Counted from the first letter of the stretch, positions 39,046 through 48,960 are shown. The stretch is 64,000 nt of DNA from an uncultured Erwinia sp. (GCA_945290265.1 CALYQW010000007.1:49472-113471); one strand, 5' to 3'. Made by a program: numbers and translations. The notes: a model not told the origin generated them from the sequence alone.

Positions 39046-42000
39046 TTAAGAAAACTGGCGCAGCACGTCCCCGACCTTCGGGTGATGTACGATGCCAAAA
39101 TGATCGGCATCAACCTGATGCAGATCGACCTGTTCCACTAACTGCTCCCACACCCCTAATGCCTCATGGGAATCCCGCGCGCGGAACAGCACAATGCGAT
39201 CCAGTGCCAGTTTGTTAACCGGCTGCGGCTGATAGCGTTTAAACGCGTGAACCGTATGGGTATACACATCCAGCAGGCGCTGAATTTCCGCATCGCTGGT
39301 GCCTGCCGGCACCAGGGCATGCGCCCGCAGTTGCTGGCAAATATCCTCGTGGCGATAGCTTTTGCCCTGCCACGCCAGCAGCTTCTTTTCATCAATCTGC
39401 CGTCCGGGTACCGCAGCCAGTTGCAGCACAAAGTTGAACAACACGATTTCATCGGTGGAAAAGCGACTTTTGGTGAGATAAGTGTCAATCATCGACAGCT
39501 CCTGCACCTCCTCCCCGGCCTGCTGTAACAGCCGCGCGATTTCATAGGCAATAAAACCGCCCATGGACCAGCCCCCCAGCCGATAAGGTCCCTGCGGTTG
39601 TAGCTGGCGAATTTCATCGAGATAGAAAGCGGCCATACTTTCGACGGTGTCATAGGGTGAATCAGGATCGACCAGCGCGTGCGATTGCAGCGCGTAGAAA
39701 GGCTGGTTTTCCCCCAGATGGCTGGCCAGCGTAAAGTAGCAGCTGACATTCCCCCCCACCGGATGCACGTAGAACAGCGGCGTTTGACTGCCTTTCTGCT
39801 GAATTTTCACCATGCAGCGATCGCTGGCGCTTTGCTCTCCCAGCTGAATGCGCTCCAGCTCATGGGCTAAATCGCCGAGGCGCGGGTATTCAAACAGCAG
39901 GCGCAGCGGGATGGTCTGCTGAATTTGCGCCTTGATGCGCGTTGCTACCTGAGTCGCCAGCAGCGAGTCACCGCCGATGGCAAAAAAGTTATCCTGTCGG
40001 CCCACCGCCGGACGTTGCAGCAGCGTCTGCCAGCACGCTGCCAGCATCTGCTCCATCGCACTCTGCGGTGGCTGAAAAGCCTCTGCCGTTTCAGTGGCAA
40101 AAACCGGGGCGGGTAAACGTTTTTTATCGACTTTACCGTTAACCGTCAGCGGAATGCTGTCGAGGGTCACCAGCGAAACCGGCACCATATAATCCGGTAA
40201 AGTTTCCGTGAGCCACTGACGCAGCGCCGCTTCCTGATACGTGCTGTGGTCTGCCACCAGCCAGCTCACCAGTTGCTGCCCACCGTGTGCCGCCTCCTGC
40301 GCCAGCACCAGCGCTTTTTGTACGCTGGGGTGCTGCGTCAGCGCAGACTCTACTTCGGCCAGTTCGACGCGGTGCCCGCGGATTTTCACCTGCTGATCGT
40401 CACGTCCGGCAAACTCCAGTAAACCATCGCGACGCCAGCGCGCCTGATCGCCGGTCTTAAACAGCATGCCGGGGGCAAACGGGTTCGCCAGGAAACGCGC
40501 TGCCGTCAGCCCCGGCTGGTTGATATACCCCAGCGCTACGCCGGTACCGCCAATCCAGAGCGCACCAAAAACCCCCACCGGCAGCGGCTGCATCTGGCTG
40601 TCGAGAATATAGACCTCAACGTTATCCAGCGCGGTGCCTACCGGCATCGCACCGCTGGCGACGTAATCCGCTGGCGGTTCAAACATGGTGGCGGTGACCG
40701 TGGTTTCCGTCAGGCCGTAATCATTGATCCAGCGGATCGCGCCACGGGTCAGCTGCTGCCAGTGATTCCATACCTCGCCAGCTGCCTGCTCACCGCCCAC
40801 TATCACCAGTTTCAGGTGATCAGGCACCGGAATGCGGCTGTGACGCAGGTCGGCGACGATATTGTTCCAGTGCGCGGTGGTCAGGTTCATTACGCTGATA
40901 TTTTCCTGTGCCGTCCAACTGAGGAATGCACCGCTCTCTTCCAGACGCTTCTCTTTCCACAGCACCAGGGTCGCCCCGCGCAATAAGGTCGGGAAAATCT
41001 CCTGAATCGACACATCAAAACCAATCGACGTGAACTGCAATACCCGATCGTCTGGCTGCAGATCGAAGCGTTTAATGATGTTAGCGCAGTGGTTCACCAC
41101 ATTTCGGTGGCTGACCATCACCCCTTTCGGCTGTCCGGTAGAGCCGGAGGTATAGATGACGTACATCAGATCGTCAGGCGCATTGAGGCACAGCAACGGG
41201 GCGCTGGAAAAATCAGCCAGCTGCGTTGCGACCTCCGCCAGGGAAAAACAGGGTTGCGGGCAGTCGAGGCTGACATCATCCCCACGCAATACCAGCGCGG
41301 CCTGCGCGTTGCTGAGCATGTACTGAATACGCTCGGCGGGATTCGCCGGATCGACAGGCAGCCAGGCGGCACCGGCTTTCAGAATACCCAACAGTGCCAC
41401 CATCATATTCAGCGAGCGATCGGTCACCAGGCCGACAACCGCTCCGCGTCCAACGTTCTGCCCCTGCAGCCAGCGGGCAAACTGACAGGCCTGCTTTTCC
41501 AGTTGATGATAGCTGAGCTGCTGCTGACGATAACGCACCGCAATCTGCTGCGGCGTGCGGGCCGCAACCTCGCTAAACAGACGATGCACGCAGTGGTCTG
41601 AACCGTTGGCAACAACAGGCCCACGGCACTGCCCGTCCAGCAGTTGCTGCCGCTCCTGCTCAGAGATAATCGGATAGCTGGCAATCGGTCGCTGCGGGTC
41701 GGCAACAATCCCCTGCATCAGAGCATCAAGATGTTGCAACAGGCGCGTGACGGTTTCGCTGTCGTACAAATCGGTGTTGTAATCCAGCGCCAGCTGCAAC
41801 TGTTGTTCAACCAGTGAAAAGGTCAGCGTCAGTTCAAAAGTGGTGGTCCGTTTTTTAAACGCGAAAGGCTCAATGGCCAGATCCGGAGCCAGCTGGTCAT
41901 ATTTTTCCGCCTCCAGCAGCATCACCATCGTCTGGAAAAACAGGTTATGGCTCAGGTTACGCTGGGGTTTTAGCGCCTCAACCAGCTTTTCGTAAGGGAC

Positions 42001-43056
42001 TTCCTGGCGGGCAAATGCGCCAAAGGCGATTTTGCGATTCCGCTTGAGCAGAGTAATAAAATCGGGATTGCCCTGCAGATCGGATTTCAACACCAGAGTG
42101 TTGATAAACAGGCCAACCAGTTGGGTGAGTTCAGGTCGGTTACGGGTGGTAATCGGCGTGCCCACCGGAATATCGTCCTGCCCGGTATAACGTTGCAGCA
42201 ACACCTGCCAGGCCGAATACAGGGTCACAAACAGCGTCACGCCCTGGGCTTTGCTCAGCGCCACTAATCCTTCGGTTAACGCGGGACTGAACGTATGGCG
42301 CACGATTGCGCCGTTGTTGGTCATCACGCTGTGACGCGGCCTGTCCATCGGCATTTTCAGCACCGGAGTTTCTCCCCCCAGCTGGTTTTTCCAGTATTCC
42401 AGCTGACTGGTATACTCATCGCTTTGCAGCCGCGCCTGCTGCCAGGCCGCATAGTCGGCATACTGTAACGGCAGCGGATCCAGCGTCTCCCCCTGCTGAT
42501 TATAAAAGGCAAACAGGTCGCGCATGATCAGCTTAAGCGAATCAAAATCGGCAATGATGTGGTGAATGGTAAACAGCAGCAGATGGTGATTTTCAGCCAG
42601 CCGCCAGGCCTGGGCGCGTAATAACGGCCCGTGCTCCAGTGAAAAGGGCTGGTTGCCGACCGCTTCCATCTGTTGTCGCGCCGTCTGCTCCTGCACTGAC
42701 CCAGGCTGGGCGCTGAGATCGGTTAACGGAATATCCAGCGTCAGCGATGGCGCAATACGCTGCTGCGGCTGCTCCTGTTCTGGTGGCATCACGAAGGTGG
42801 TACGCAGTGACTCATGACGCGCCACCACGCTATTCAGACTCGCCTGCAGGCGCGCAATATCCAGGTTACCGCGCAGATGAAACGCCATATTGATATTGAA
42901 GTGGATCAAATCCGGCTGGAGCTGATGCATAAACCAGATGCGGTACTGATCGGCGGACAGTGGCAGCGGTTGCTGGCGGCTGATACGCGTGAGGGGCAAG
43001 GGTTGTAACATAATACTCTCTCTGTCAGTAGTATCGGTTGAGGCGGCAACAGGCAT
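39046..43056 (-). CDS. Terminal NRPS module C-A-T-TE
   Basis: A 1336-residue synthetase. The C domain fills residues 30-450; its active-site motif reads HHIIADFDS, with F replacing the usual G of HHxxxDG. The A domain has TSGSTGQPKGV (about 632) and a core A5 reading NDYGLTE instead of NxYGPTE; the code positions read D V Q N I G D V T, not assigned. The T domain has GGDSL (Ser1031). The TE has GWSMGG (Ser1164) and a C-terminal DADHFGIVHH. It is the only synthetase here with a TE, so it probably adds the last residue and releases the product. The start at 43056 has a strong GAGGGGGTG; an ATG 15 codons later (43011) also has a purine-rich site. Confidence 0.93.
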   Translation of the reverse strand: MPVAASTDTTDRESIMLQPLPLTRISRQQPLPLSADQYRIWFMHQLQPDLIHFNINMAFHLRGNLDIARLQASLNSVVARHESLRTTFVMPPEQEQPQQRIAPSLTLDIPLTDLSAQPGSVQEQTARQQMEAVGNQPFSLEHGPLLRAQAWRLAENHHLLLFTIHHIIADFDSLKLIMRDLFAFYNQQGETLDPLPLQYADYAAWQQARLQSDEYTSQLEYWKNQLGGETPVLKMPMDRPRHSVMTNNGAIVRHTFSPALTEGLVALSKAQGVTLFVTLYSAWQVLLQRYTGQDDIPVGTPITTRNRPELTQLVGLFINTLVLKSDLQGNPDFITLLKRNRKIAFGAFARQEVPYEKLVEALKPQRNLSHNLFFQTMVMLLEAEKYDQLAPDLAIEPFAFKKRTTTFELTLTFSLVEQQLQLALDYNTDLYDSETVTRLLQHLDALMQGIVADPQRPIASYPIISEQERQQLLDGQCRGPVVANGSDHCVHRLFSEVAARTPQQIAVRYRQQQLSYHQLEKQACQFARWLQGQNVGRGAVVGLVTDRSLNMMVALLGILKAGAAWLPVDPANPAERIQYMLSNAQAALVLRGDDVSLDCPQPCFSLAEVATQLADFSSAPLLCLNAPDDLMYVIYTSGSTGQPKGVMVSHRNVVNHCANIIKRFDLQPDDRVLQFTSIGFDVSIQEIFPTLLRGATLVLWKEKRLEESGAFLSWTAQENISVMNLTTAHWNNIVADLRHSRIPVPDHLKLVIVGGEQAAGEVWNHWQQLTRGAIRWINDYGLTETTVTATMFEPPADYVASGAMPVGTALDNVEVYILDSQMQPLPVGVFGALWIGGTGVALGYINQPGLTAARFLANPFAPGMLFKTGDQARWRRDGLLEFAGRDDQQVKIRGHRVELAEVESALTQHPSVQKALVLAQEAAHGGQQLVSWLVADHSTYQEAALRQWLTETLPDYMVPVSLVTLDSIPLTVNGKVDKKRLPAPVFATETAEAFQPPQSAMEQMLAACWQTLLQRPAVGRQDNFFAIGGDSLLATQVATRIKAQIQQTIPLRLLFEYPRLGDLAHELERIQLGEQSASDRCMVKIQQKGSQTPLFYVHPVGGNVSCYFTLASHLGENQPFYALQSHALVDPDSPYDTVESMAAFYLDEIRQLQPQGPYRLGGWSMGGFIAYEIARLLQQAGEEVQELSMIDTYLTKSRFSTDEIVLFNFVLQLAAVPGRQIDEKKLLAWQGKSYRHEDICQQLRAHALVPAGTSDAEIQRLLDVYTHTVHAFKRYQPQPVNKLALDRIVLFRARDSHEALGVWEQLVEQVDLHQVDADHFGIVHHPKVGDVLRQFS

Positions 43057-43143
43057 GCCACCCCCTCAGGGAAAGTGATGCGCCTGATAGCCAGTCCGTT
43101 ACGTCATGAAATCGTTATTATTTGTAGCGTCCCTGCCGCGTGA

Positions 43144-46100
43144 TTACCCACTCAACTTTGCGTCAAGTTCTTCCAGTGACAGACCCTCAGTCAGGCGCAA
43201 CAGCTCCGCCATCTCAGGATCTTCAACGTCCGCGACTGCCGGCGTAGGTGACTGTCCGGCCAGCGCACTATCAATTTGTGCCGTGATGCCGCGGATAGTG
43301 GGGTCCTCAAACAGCACCTCAATACTGAGTTCAATGCCCCACTGCTCCCGCACCTGTGAAATCAGTTGGATCGCCACCAGCGAGGTACCGCCAAGGGCAA
43401 AAAAGTCTTCGTCATGCTGGAGGGTTTCCATGCCGAACAATACCCGCCAGATGGCGGCAACCCGCGCTTCGGTACTCTGCGGCACTTCCCCAGTGACAGG
43501 AACGGGGTTCGTCCCTTCTGGCGAGGCCGCTGCCGCCGTGACAGCTGCCACAGGGGCAGCTGCAGGGGCTGCCTCCGCAACAGTTTGCTGCGGATAAATT
43601 CGCTCAATCCAGTAATGCTGCCGCTGGAAGGGATAGCCCGGCAGAGCGATACGCTGACCCTGCGTCTCAGGCAGTTCGAGGACGACACCGTGACGCCACA
43701 GCTGGCCGATGCCCGTCAGCCAGGCATGCAGGTCGCCGCTTTTTTCTTTCGGATGGCGGGACAGCGCCAGCGCACGTTGTGGATTGAGCTGCGCCATTTG
43801 CGCCTGCGCCAGACTGGTCAGCACCGTGCCTGGCCCACATTCCACCAGTACCACATCAGGACGCGCCAGAAGTTGCTGCAGTCCCTGATTAAATCGCACC
43901 GTGCTGCGCAGGTGATCGCGCCAGTAGCGCGGACTGACCGCCTCTTCTGGCGTAATTTCCCGTCCGGTCAGATTCGCTATCCAGCGCCCAACCGGCGCTT
44001 GCCGCGGGCTGTTTGCGACCACTGCCTCAAAGGCGTCCAGCACCGGATCCATCATTGCCGAGTGAAACGCATGCGAAGTCACCAGCAAACGGGTGGTGAC
44101 GCCAGAATCCTGTAATGCCTGCTGAAAGAGGCTGATTTCGGTTTCCGGCCCGGCGACCACTGCTAACTCAGGCCCATTGACCGCCGCAAGCGACAGCGCA
44201 GGCCAGTCGCGCAGCAGAGCAACAAGCGGGGCTTCCGCCAGGGAAACGGATAACATTTTCCCTGGCTCTACCTGCTGCATCAGCTGACCGCGCGTGGCGA
44301 CCAGCCTGAGCGCAACGTCCGGGGTGAATACGCCACACAGCGTGGCCGCCACCAGTTCTCCAACACTGTGACCAAGCATATGGCTAACCTTAACGCCCTG
44401 CGCCAGCAGAGTACGGGCCATGGCGTACTCAATACAGAACAGCGCAGGTTGCGTCACTGCCGTACTGTTGAGCCACGCCAGTTGCGCTTCATCCGGCGCG
44501 TCTTGCGTCATCAGGGGATGCAGATCCAGATCAGACTGCTCACGCAGTATCCGGAAACACTGGCTGAGCTCATCGCGAAAAACGGGCAACGACTGCCACA
44601 GCTGTTGCGCCATGCCCCAGTATTGCGATCCCTGGCCGGGAAACAGCAGCGCCACTTGCGCTGAGGCCAGTGCTGGCGAGGGCTTGCTGACGCCGCGCTG
44701 GAGTTTTTCGCGAGCCTGGTCGAGGGTGCTGGCAGTGAAAACCGCGCGCCAGTCGAAAATTTGTCGCCCGGCGCGCAGCGTGTGCGTGACATCCTGCAAA
44801 TTAAGAGTTGGCTGATGGTGCAGATGTTGCGCCAAATCGGCAACCGCCTGCTGTAACGCCGCCTCACTGCGGGCGGACAAGGTCAGCAACTGCACCTCAT
44901 TATTGCCCTCCCCCGCGCTGGCCTGCGCCACAGGTTGCGGAGCTTCTTCCAGAATCAGATGTGCATTAGTGCCGCCCATACCAAAGCTACTGACCGCCGC
45001 ACGACGCGGATGCGCGTCGGTTGCAGCCCAGGGTATCAGCGTGGTGTGGGGATAAAACGGCGTTTGGGCAAAAGGAATATTCGGATTAGGTCGGGAGAAG
45101 TTTATAGTCGGCGGCAGCTGCTTATGATGCAAAGCCAGCGTGGCTTTGATCAGTCCGGCAATCCCCGATGCTGCGCCCAGGTGCCCAATATTGCCTTTCA
45201 CTGAACCGAGCGCGCAATAGCCTTTGCGTGAGGTTTGCGACTGCCAGACGCGGGTCAGCGCCTCAATTTCAATCGGATCGCCCAGCGGCGTACCGGTACC
45301 GTGCGCTTCCACCAGCTGGATGGTGTCCGCATGCACCTCTGACAGGCTCAGCGCTTCTGCAATGGCTGCAGATTGCCCCTGCACGCTGGGTGCGGTAAAG
45401 CCCACTTTATCGGCACCATCATTATTGATGGCGCTGCCTTTGATCACCGCGTAAATGGTGTTGCCATCACGCTCAGCGTCTTCAAGGCGTTTTAATACCA
45501 CCACGCCGAGGCCATTGCCAAACACGGTGCCTGCAGCCTCTGCATCAAATGGCCGGCAGTGGCCATCCGGCGACAGCAAGCCGCCCGCCTGCCAGGGATA
45601 ACCCGTTTCCTGATCGGCCAGTACCGATACGCCGCCAGAAATGGCCATATCACATTCGCCCGCCAGCAGGCTTTGCACCGCAGTATGTACCGCCACTAAC
45701 GAGGTCGAACATGACGTCTGAATGGCAATACTCGGGCCACGCAAATTGAGCTTATACGAAAGGCGGGTAGTGAGATAGTCCTTCTCATTACCGTGGCGCA
45801 CCGCCATTTCACCCAGCGATGCCACCAGCCCCGGCTGGCTATAGATATTCAGTAAATAGCTGCTGGAAAACACCCCGGCATAGACGCCAATGCGCCCCTC
45901 ATAGCGGGCGGGCACATGCCCGGCGTGCTCCAGCGCATGCCAGCAGCACTCCAGAAAGAGTCGCTGTTGCGGATCGAGGATTTGCGCTTCACGCGGCGTA
46001 AGGTGAAAAAAATCGGCATCAAATTGCGCGATATCTTCGAGACAAAATCCGCAGCGGACGTAATCCTTATCGGCAATTTGTTTTTCTGTCACGCCATTGG

Positions 46101-46242
46101 CACGCAGCGTCTGATCATCAAAGGAAGAAATCCCCTCCTTTCCCTGACAAAGATTTTCCCAAAATGTTGCGAGATCGGGCGCGCCGGGAAATTGACCACT
46201 CATACCAATAATAGCTATTTCACTACCGTTTAGTTGAGACAC
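43144..46242 (-). CDS. Type I polyketide synthase module KS-AT-ACP
   Basis: One minimal extension module in 1032 residues. KS: TSCSTS with Cys178, EAHGTGTPLGDP and NIGHLGAASG supply the Cys-His-His triad. AT: FPGQGSQYWGM, GHSVG with Ser626, and HAFHS, the pattern usually seen for malonyl-CoA. ACP: ALGGTSL with Ser954. There is no KR, DH or ER, so a beta-keto unit is expected unless acted on in trans. The start is probably GTG at 46242 (GCGAGG nine bases upstream); a TTG three codons earlier is in frame but too close to the ribosome site. It is the first gene of the leftward array, 87 bp before the C-A-T-TE gene. Confidence 0.94.
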   Translation of the reverse strand: MSQLNGSEIAIIGMSGQFPGAPDLATFWENLCQGKEGISSFDDQTLRANGVTEKQIADKDYVRCGFCLEDIAQFDADFFHLTPREAQILDPQQRLFLECCWHALEHAGHVPARYEGRIGVYAGVFSSSYLLNIYSQPGLVASLGEMAVRHGNEKDYLTTRLSYKLNLRGPSIAIQTSCSTSLVAVHTAVQSLLAGECDMAISGGVSVLADQETGYPWQAGGLLSPDGHCRPFDAEAAGTVFGNGLGVVVLKRLEDAERDGNTIYAVIKGSAINNDGADKVGFTAPSVQGQSAAIAEALSLSEVHADTIQLVEAHGTGTPLGDPIEIEALTRVWQSQTSRKGYCALGSVKGNIGHLGAASGIAGLIKATLALHHKQLPPTINFSRPNPNIPFAQTPFYPHTTLIPWAATDAHPRRAAVSSFGMGGTNAHLILEEAPQPVAQASAGEGNNEVQLLTLSARSEAALQQAVADLAQHLHHQPTLNLQDVTHTLRAGRQIFDWRAVFTASTLDQAREKLQRGVSKPSPALASAQVALLFPGQGSQYWGMAQQLWQSLPVFRDELSQCFRILREQSDLDLHPLMTQDAPDEAQLAWLNSTAVTQPALFCIEYAMARTLLAQGVKVSHMLGHSVGELVAATLCGVFTPDVALRLVATRGQLMQQVEPGKMLSVSLAEAPLVALLRDWPALSLAAVNGPELAVVAGPETEISLFQQALQDSGVTTRLLVTSHAFHSAMMDPVLDAFEAVVANSPRQAPVGRWIANLTGREITPEEAVSPRYWRDHLRSTVRFNQGLQQLLARPDVVLVECGPGTVLTSLAQAQMAQLNPQRALALSRHPKEKSGDLHAWLTGIGQLWRHGVVLELPETQGQRIALPGYPFQRQHYWIERIYPQQTVAEAAPAAAPVAAVTAAAASPEGTNPVPVTGEVPQSTEARVAAIWRVLFGMETLQHDEDFFALGGTSLVAIQLISQVREQWGIELSIEVLFEDPTIRGITAQIDSALAGQSPTPAVADVEDPEMAELLRLTEGLSLEELDAKLSG

Positions 46243-46423
46243 AAACTTCAACCTCGCCAGAAAAAAAAGACATTAATAAAATTAATTTATTTACAAATCA
46301 CGCTACAATCTCGCAATATTAAATTCAAGCACTATTTAGAAAATTACAACCACATTGCCTTTATATACTTATAAAACAATAAATTAAAAATATTCACTTC
46401 TGTATTACATATAAGAGATACCT
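46243..46423. promoter_or_regulatory. AT-rich divergent promoter region of the biosynthetic cluster
   Basis: The 181 bp between the divergent PKS and acylase genes is strikingly AT-rich, while the genes on both sides are GC-rich. It contains several TATAAT-like strings (TATATACTTATAAAAC) and short inverted AT repeats (ATTAATAAAATTAAT). The only divergent gap in the cluster, it should hold both promoters. The base composition suits H-NS-type silencing of transferred DNA, an inference. No regulator gene lies in the cluster. Confidence 0.6.
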
Positions 46424-48799
46424 ATGAGTAATGGTAAAGTATTTAATTCCATTTCATTTACATTAAGAAAGATATTGTGCTGGCTTGTGGCCGGATGTTT
46501 GCTTGTTTTTATTACCGCCAGCGCAATTGCATTGCTGTTGTTTTACCGGAGTTTGCCTGCAACAGAAGGCGTAGTCAGACTTCCTGCCCTGTCCAGTCCG
46601 GTAAAACTGCAGCGTGACGAACGAGGCGTAGCGGAAATTGCCGCAGGTAACCGGGGGGCAGCCAGTTTTGCCCTCGGATATGCCCATGCCCAGGATCGTT
46701 TTTTTCAGATGGATCTGTTACGCCGTAGTGCCGCAGGAGAATTAGCTGAGCTACTGGGTGCGGACGCCCTGACAGAAGACCGCCGGCATCGTCCCTGGCT
46801 CCTGCGGGAAAAGGCCAGAACGATGGTGCAACATCTGCCCGCCGCACAGCGAGCCCTGTTGCAACAGTACACCGCTGGCGTGAATGCCGGATTGATGCAT
46901 CTCGGCAGTCGTCCTTTTGAATACTGGCTGCTACGGGAAAAACCTCAGCCCTGGCGGGCAGAAGATGCCTTACTCACTATTTATGCACTGTATCTCGATC
47001 TGCAGGAAAATCAGGCCGAGCGGGAATATGCCCGTGGCTGGATAAACAGTCATAGCAGTCCGGCCCAGACAGCGCTGCTGCTACCGGGATCCAGTCGCTG
47101 GGATGTGCCATTGCTCGGCCGCCCCCCTGCGCCGCCGAAGATCCCTGCTTACCCACCAGAGTGGTGGGGGAAACGCTCTCCGATCCATGTTCCCATCCCC
47201 AGTGAGGCAATGAGAGGGAGTAACGGCTGGCTGGTGAGCGGCCGTCGCAGCATAACCGGCAAGGCGATGCTGGCCAATGATATGCATCTGGAGCTGATGT
47301 TACCCACGCTGTGGTACCAGACCACCCTGCTTTATACGATGGACAACGGGCAAACCAGCCAGCAGTCAGGCATCACATTGCCGGGACTACCCATGATGGT
47401 ATCTGGCAGCAACGGGTATATCTCATGGGGATTTACCAACGCCTATATCGATACCTTTGACTGGGTAACATTACCCGCACGCGCCGCGTCCTGGCCTCTG
47501 CGTCGTGAAGTGCTTACCGTCAGCCACGGCAAACCACAGTATCTGGACGTTCATCTCAGCCCCTGGGGGCCGGCCTTTTCAACCGCACAGGGCGAAATGG
47601 CGATGCACTGGACAGGTAGCATGCCGGGGGCAGTAAATCTGGATTTCCTGCCGCTGGCGGAGAGTCGTTCGGTTAATGACGCGCTGCGCGCTGCGCCACA
47701 TTTTGGTCTGCCGGTACAAAACCTGCTGGTTGCTGATAATCAGGGCCATATCGGCTGGACGCTGGCAGGCTGGCTTCCTGATCGGGCCGTTGCGGGAGAA
47801 AAAAACAGTTTTCCACTCAAGGCGGAAGACCATCCTGAATGGAGTGCCACACCTATGCCTTCATCCCGTTATCCACAGCTGATTGATCCGCAGGACGGTG
47901 TTATCTGGGCTGCGAATAATCGTCAGGATTTTGCTCCCGGCAATGAAGCTTATGATGATGGAGGGGCCGATATGGGCCCGCGCGCGTTCGAAATCAAGCG
48001 CCAGCTAATGGGTCAGCCACGATTGAGCCACGACGATATGCGTAATATTCAATTTGATGATCATGCCGTACTGATGGTCGCCTGGCGTGACCTGCTGTTG
48101 CCAATGCTGCAGGCCAGCCATCCTCAGGCTGGTTCACCACGCCAGCAGGCTCTTTCCGCTATCACTCAGTGGTCTGGTAGTGCAAGTGCCGATTCGACAG
48201 GCTATACCGTGCTCGCGGCCTGGCGTGAGGCGCTCTACCAGGGATTATTTGCTGATTTTGATCGGCAACTGGGGGAGCAGTGGCACAAAGCCAGCTACCT
48301 GCGAGCCAACACCCGTTGGGATGAGAGCGTGATGCGTTTGATGGAAAGTGACGCCAAAACCTGGGTACCGGATGGGTATGACGACTGGCCTGATTATGCC
48401 CTGCAACAGCTCGATTACGCGCTGCAGACCATCCAGGCCAGCTACCCGCTGGATCAGGCGCAGTGGGGCAGGATGAATACGGTACGTATTGAGCATCCGA
48501 TTGCGCAGGCGCTGCCATTTCTGCGCCGCTGGCTGGCCGCTCCCGCGCTGCCGCAGTCCGGCGATCATCATGTGCCGCACGTCAGTCAACCGGCCTTTGG
48601 TGCCTCCGAGCGCCTGATTGCCTCTCCGGGAGATGAGGCACATGCTACCCTCTCACTGCCCGGTGGTCAGAGCGGAAATCCGCTCAGTTCGTGGTTTCTC
48701 GACGGTTTCGACAGCTGGTATCACGGCACGCCGCGCGCGCTGGTTGCCGGAAAGGCGCGTCATACCCTGCAGCTGATGCCACAGAAGGAGACGCCGTGA
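46424..48799 (+). CDS. Membrane-anchored penicillin-acylase-family (S45) Ntn-hydrolase
   Basis: A 791-residue amidohydrolase. An N-terminal hydrophobic segment (about residues 17-42: ILCWLVAGCLLVFITASAIA) preceded by lysine and arginine should act as a signal anchor, placing the enzyme in the periplasm. The alpha part contains FALGYAHAQDRFFQMDLLRR. Autocleavage and catalysis are expected at G-Ser266 in RGSNGWLVSG; LANDMHLELMLPTLWYQ, GSNGYISWGFTN and GGQSGNPLSSWF are the expected beta-chain motifs. Divergent from the synthase operon, it probably removes an N-acyl group after export, as PvdQ does for pyoverdine. It could alternatively confer resistance or quench acyl-homoserine lactones. Confidence 0.88.
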   Translation: MSNGKVFNSISFTLRKILCWLVAGCLLVFITASAIALLLFYRSLPATEGVVRLPALSSPVKLQRDERGVAEIAAGNRGAASFALGYAHAQDRFFQMDLLRRSAAGELAELLGADALTEDRRHRPWLLREKARTMVQHLPAAQRALLQQYTAGVNAGLMHLGSRPFEYWLLREKPQPWRAEDALLTIYALYLDLQENQAEREYARGWINSHSSPAQTALLLPGSSRWDVPLLGRPPAPPKIPAYPPEWWGKRSPIHVPIPSEAMRGSNGWLVSGRRSITGKAMLANDMHLELMLPTLWYQTTLLYTMDNGQTSQQSGITLPGLPMMVSGSNGYISWGFTNAYIDTFDWVTLPARAASWPLRREVLTVSHGKPQYLDVHLSPWGPAFSTAQGEMAMHWTGSMPGAVNLDFLPLAESRSVNDALRAAPHFGLPVQNLLVADNQGHIGWTLAGWLPDRAVAGEKNSFPLKAEDHPEWSATPMPSSRYPQLIDPQDGVIWAANNRQDFAPGNEAYDDGGADMGPRAFEIKRQLMGQPRLSHDDMRNIQFDDHAVLMVAWRDLLLPMLQASHPQAGSPRQQALSAITQWSGSASADSTGYTVLAAWREALYQGLFADFDRQLGEQWHKASYLRANTRWDESVMRLMESDAKTWVPDGYDDWPDYALQQLDYALQTIQASYPLDQAQWGRMNTVRIEHPIAQALPFLRRWLAAPALPQSGDHHVPHVSQPAFGASERLIASPGDEAHATLSLPGGQSGNPLSSWFLDGFDSWYHGTPRALVAGKARHTLQLMPQKETP

Positions 48800-48960
48800 T
48801 TCCGGCAGGCCGACATTCACCGGAGCCATTATTAAAGCGCGATTGTTAAGGCCTGGTTTTCCCTGCATCACGCAGGCTGTTGCCGGGAAACGCTGGTACC
48901 AATAACGGGTTGCTGTTGAGCAATCTGCTGATTACCCTATAAAAACCCTGTGAGGTCATA

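Noticed and set aside
46424-48799. Acylase as a plain acyl-homoserine-lactone quencher unrelated to the cluster
   Set aside because: Not excluded, but its divergent position on the cluster's only promoter gap makes a pathway role the better reading.
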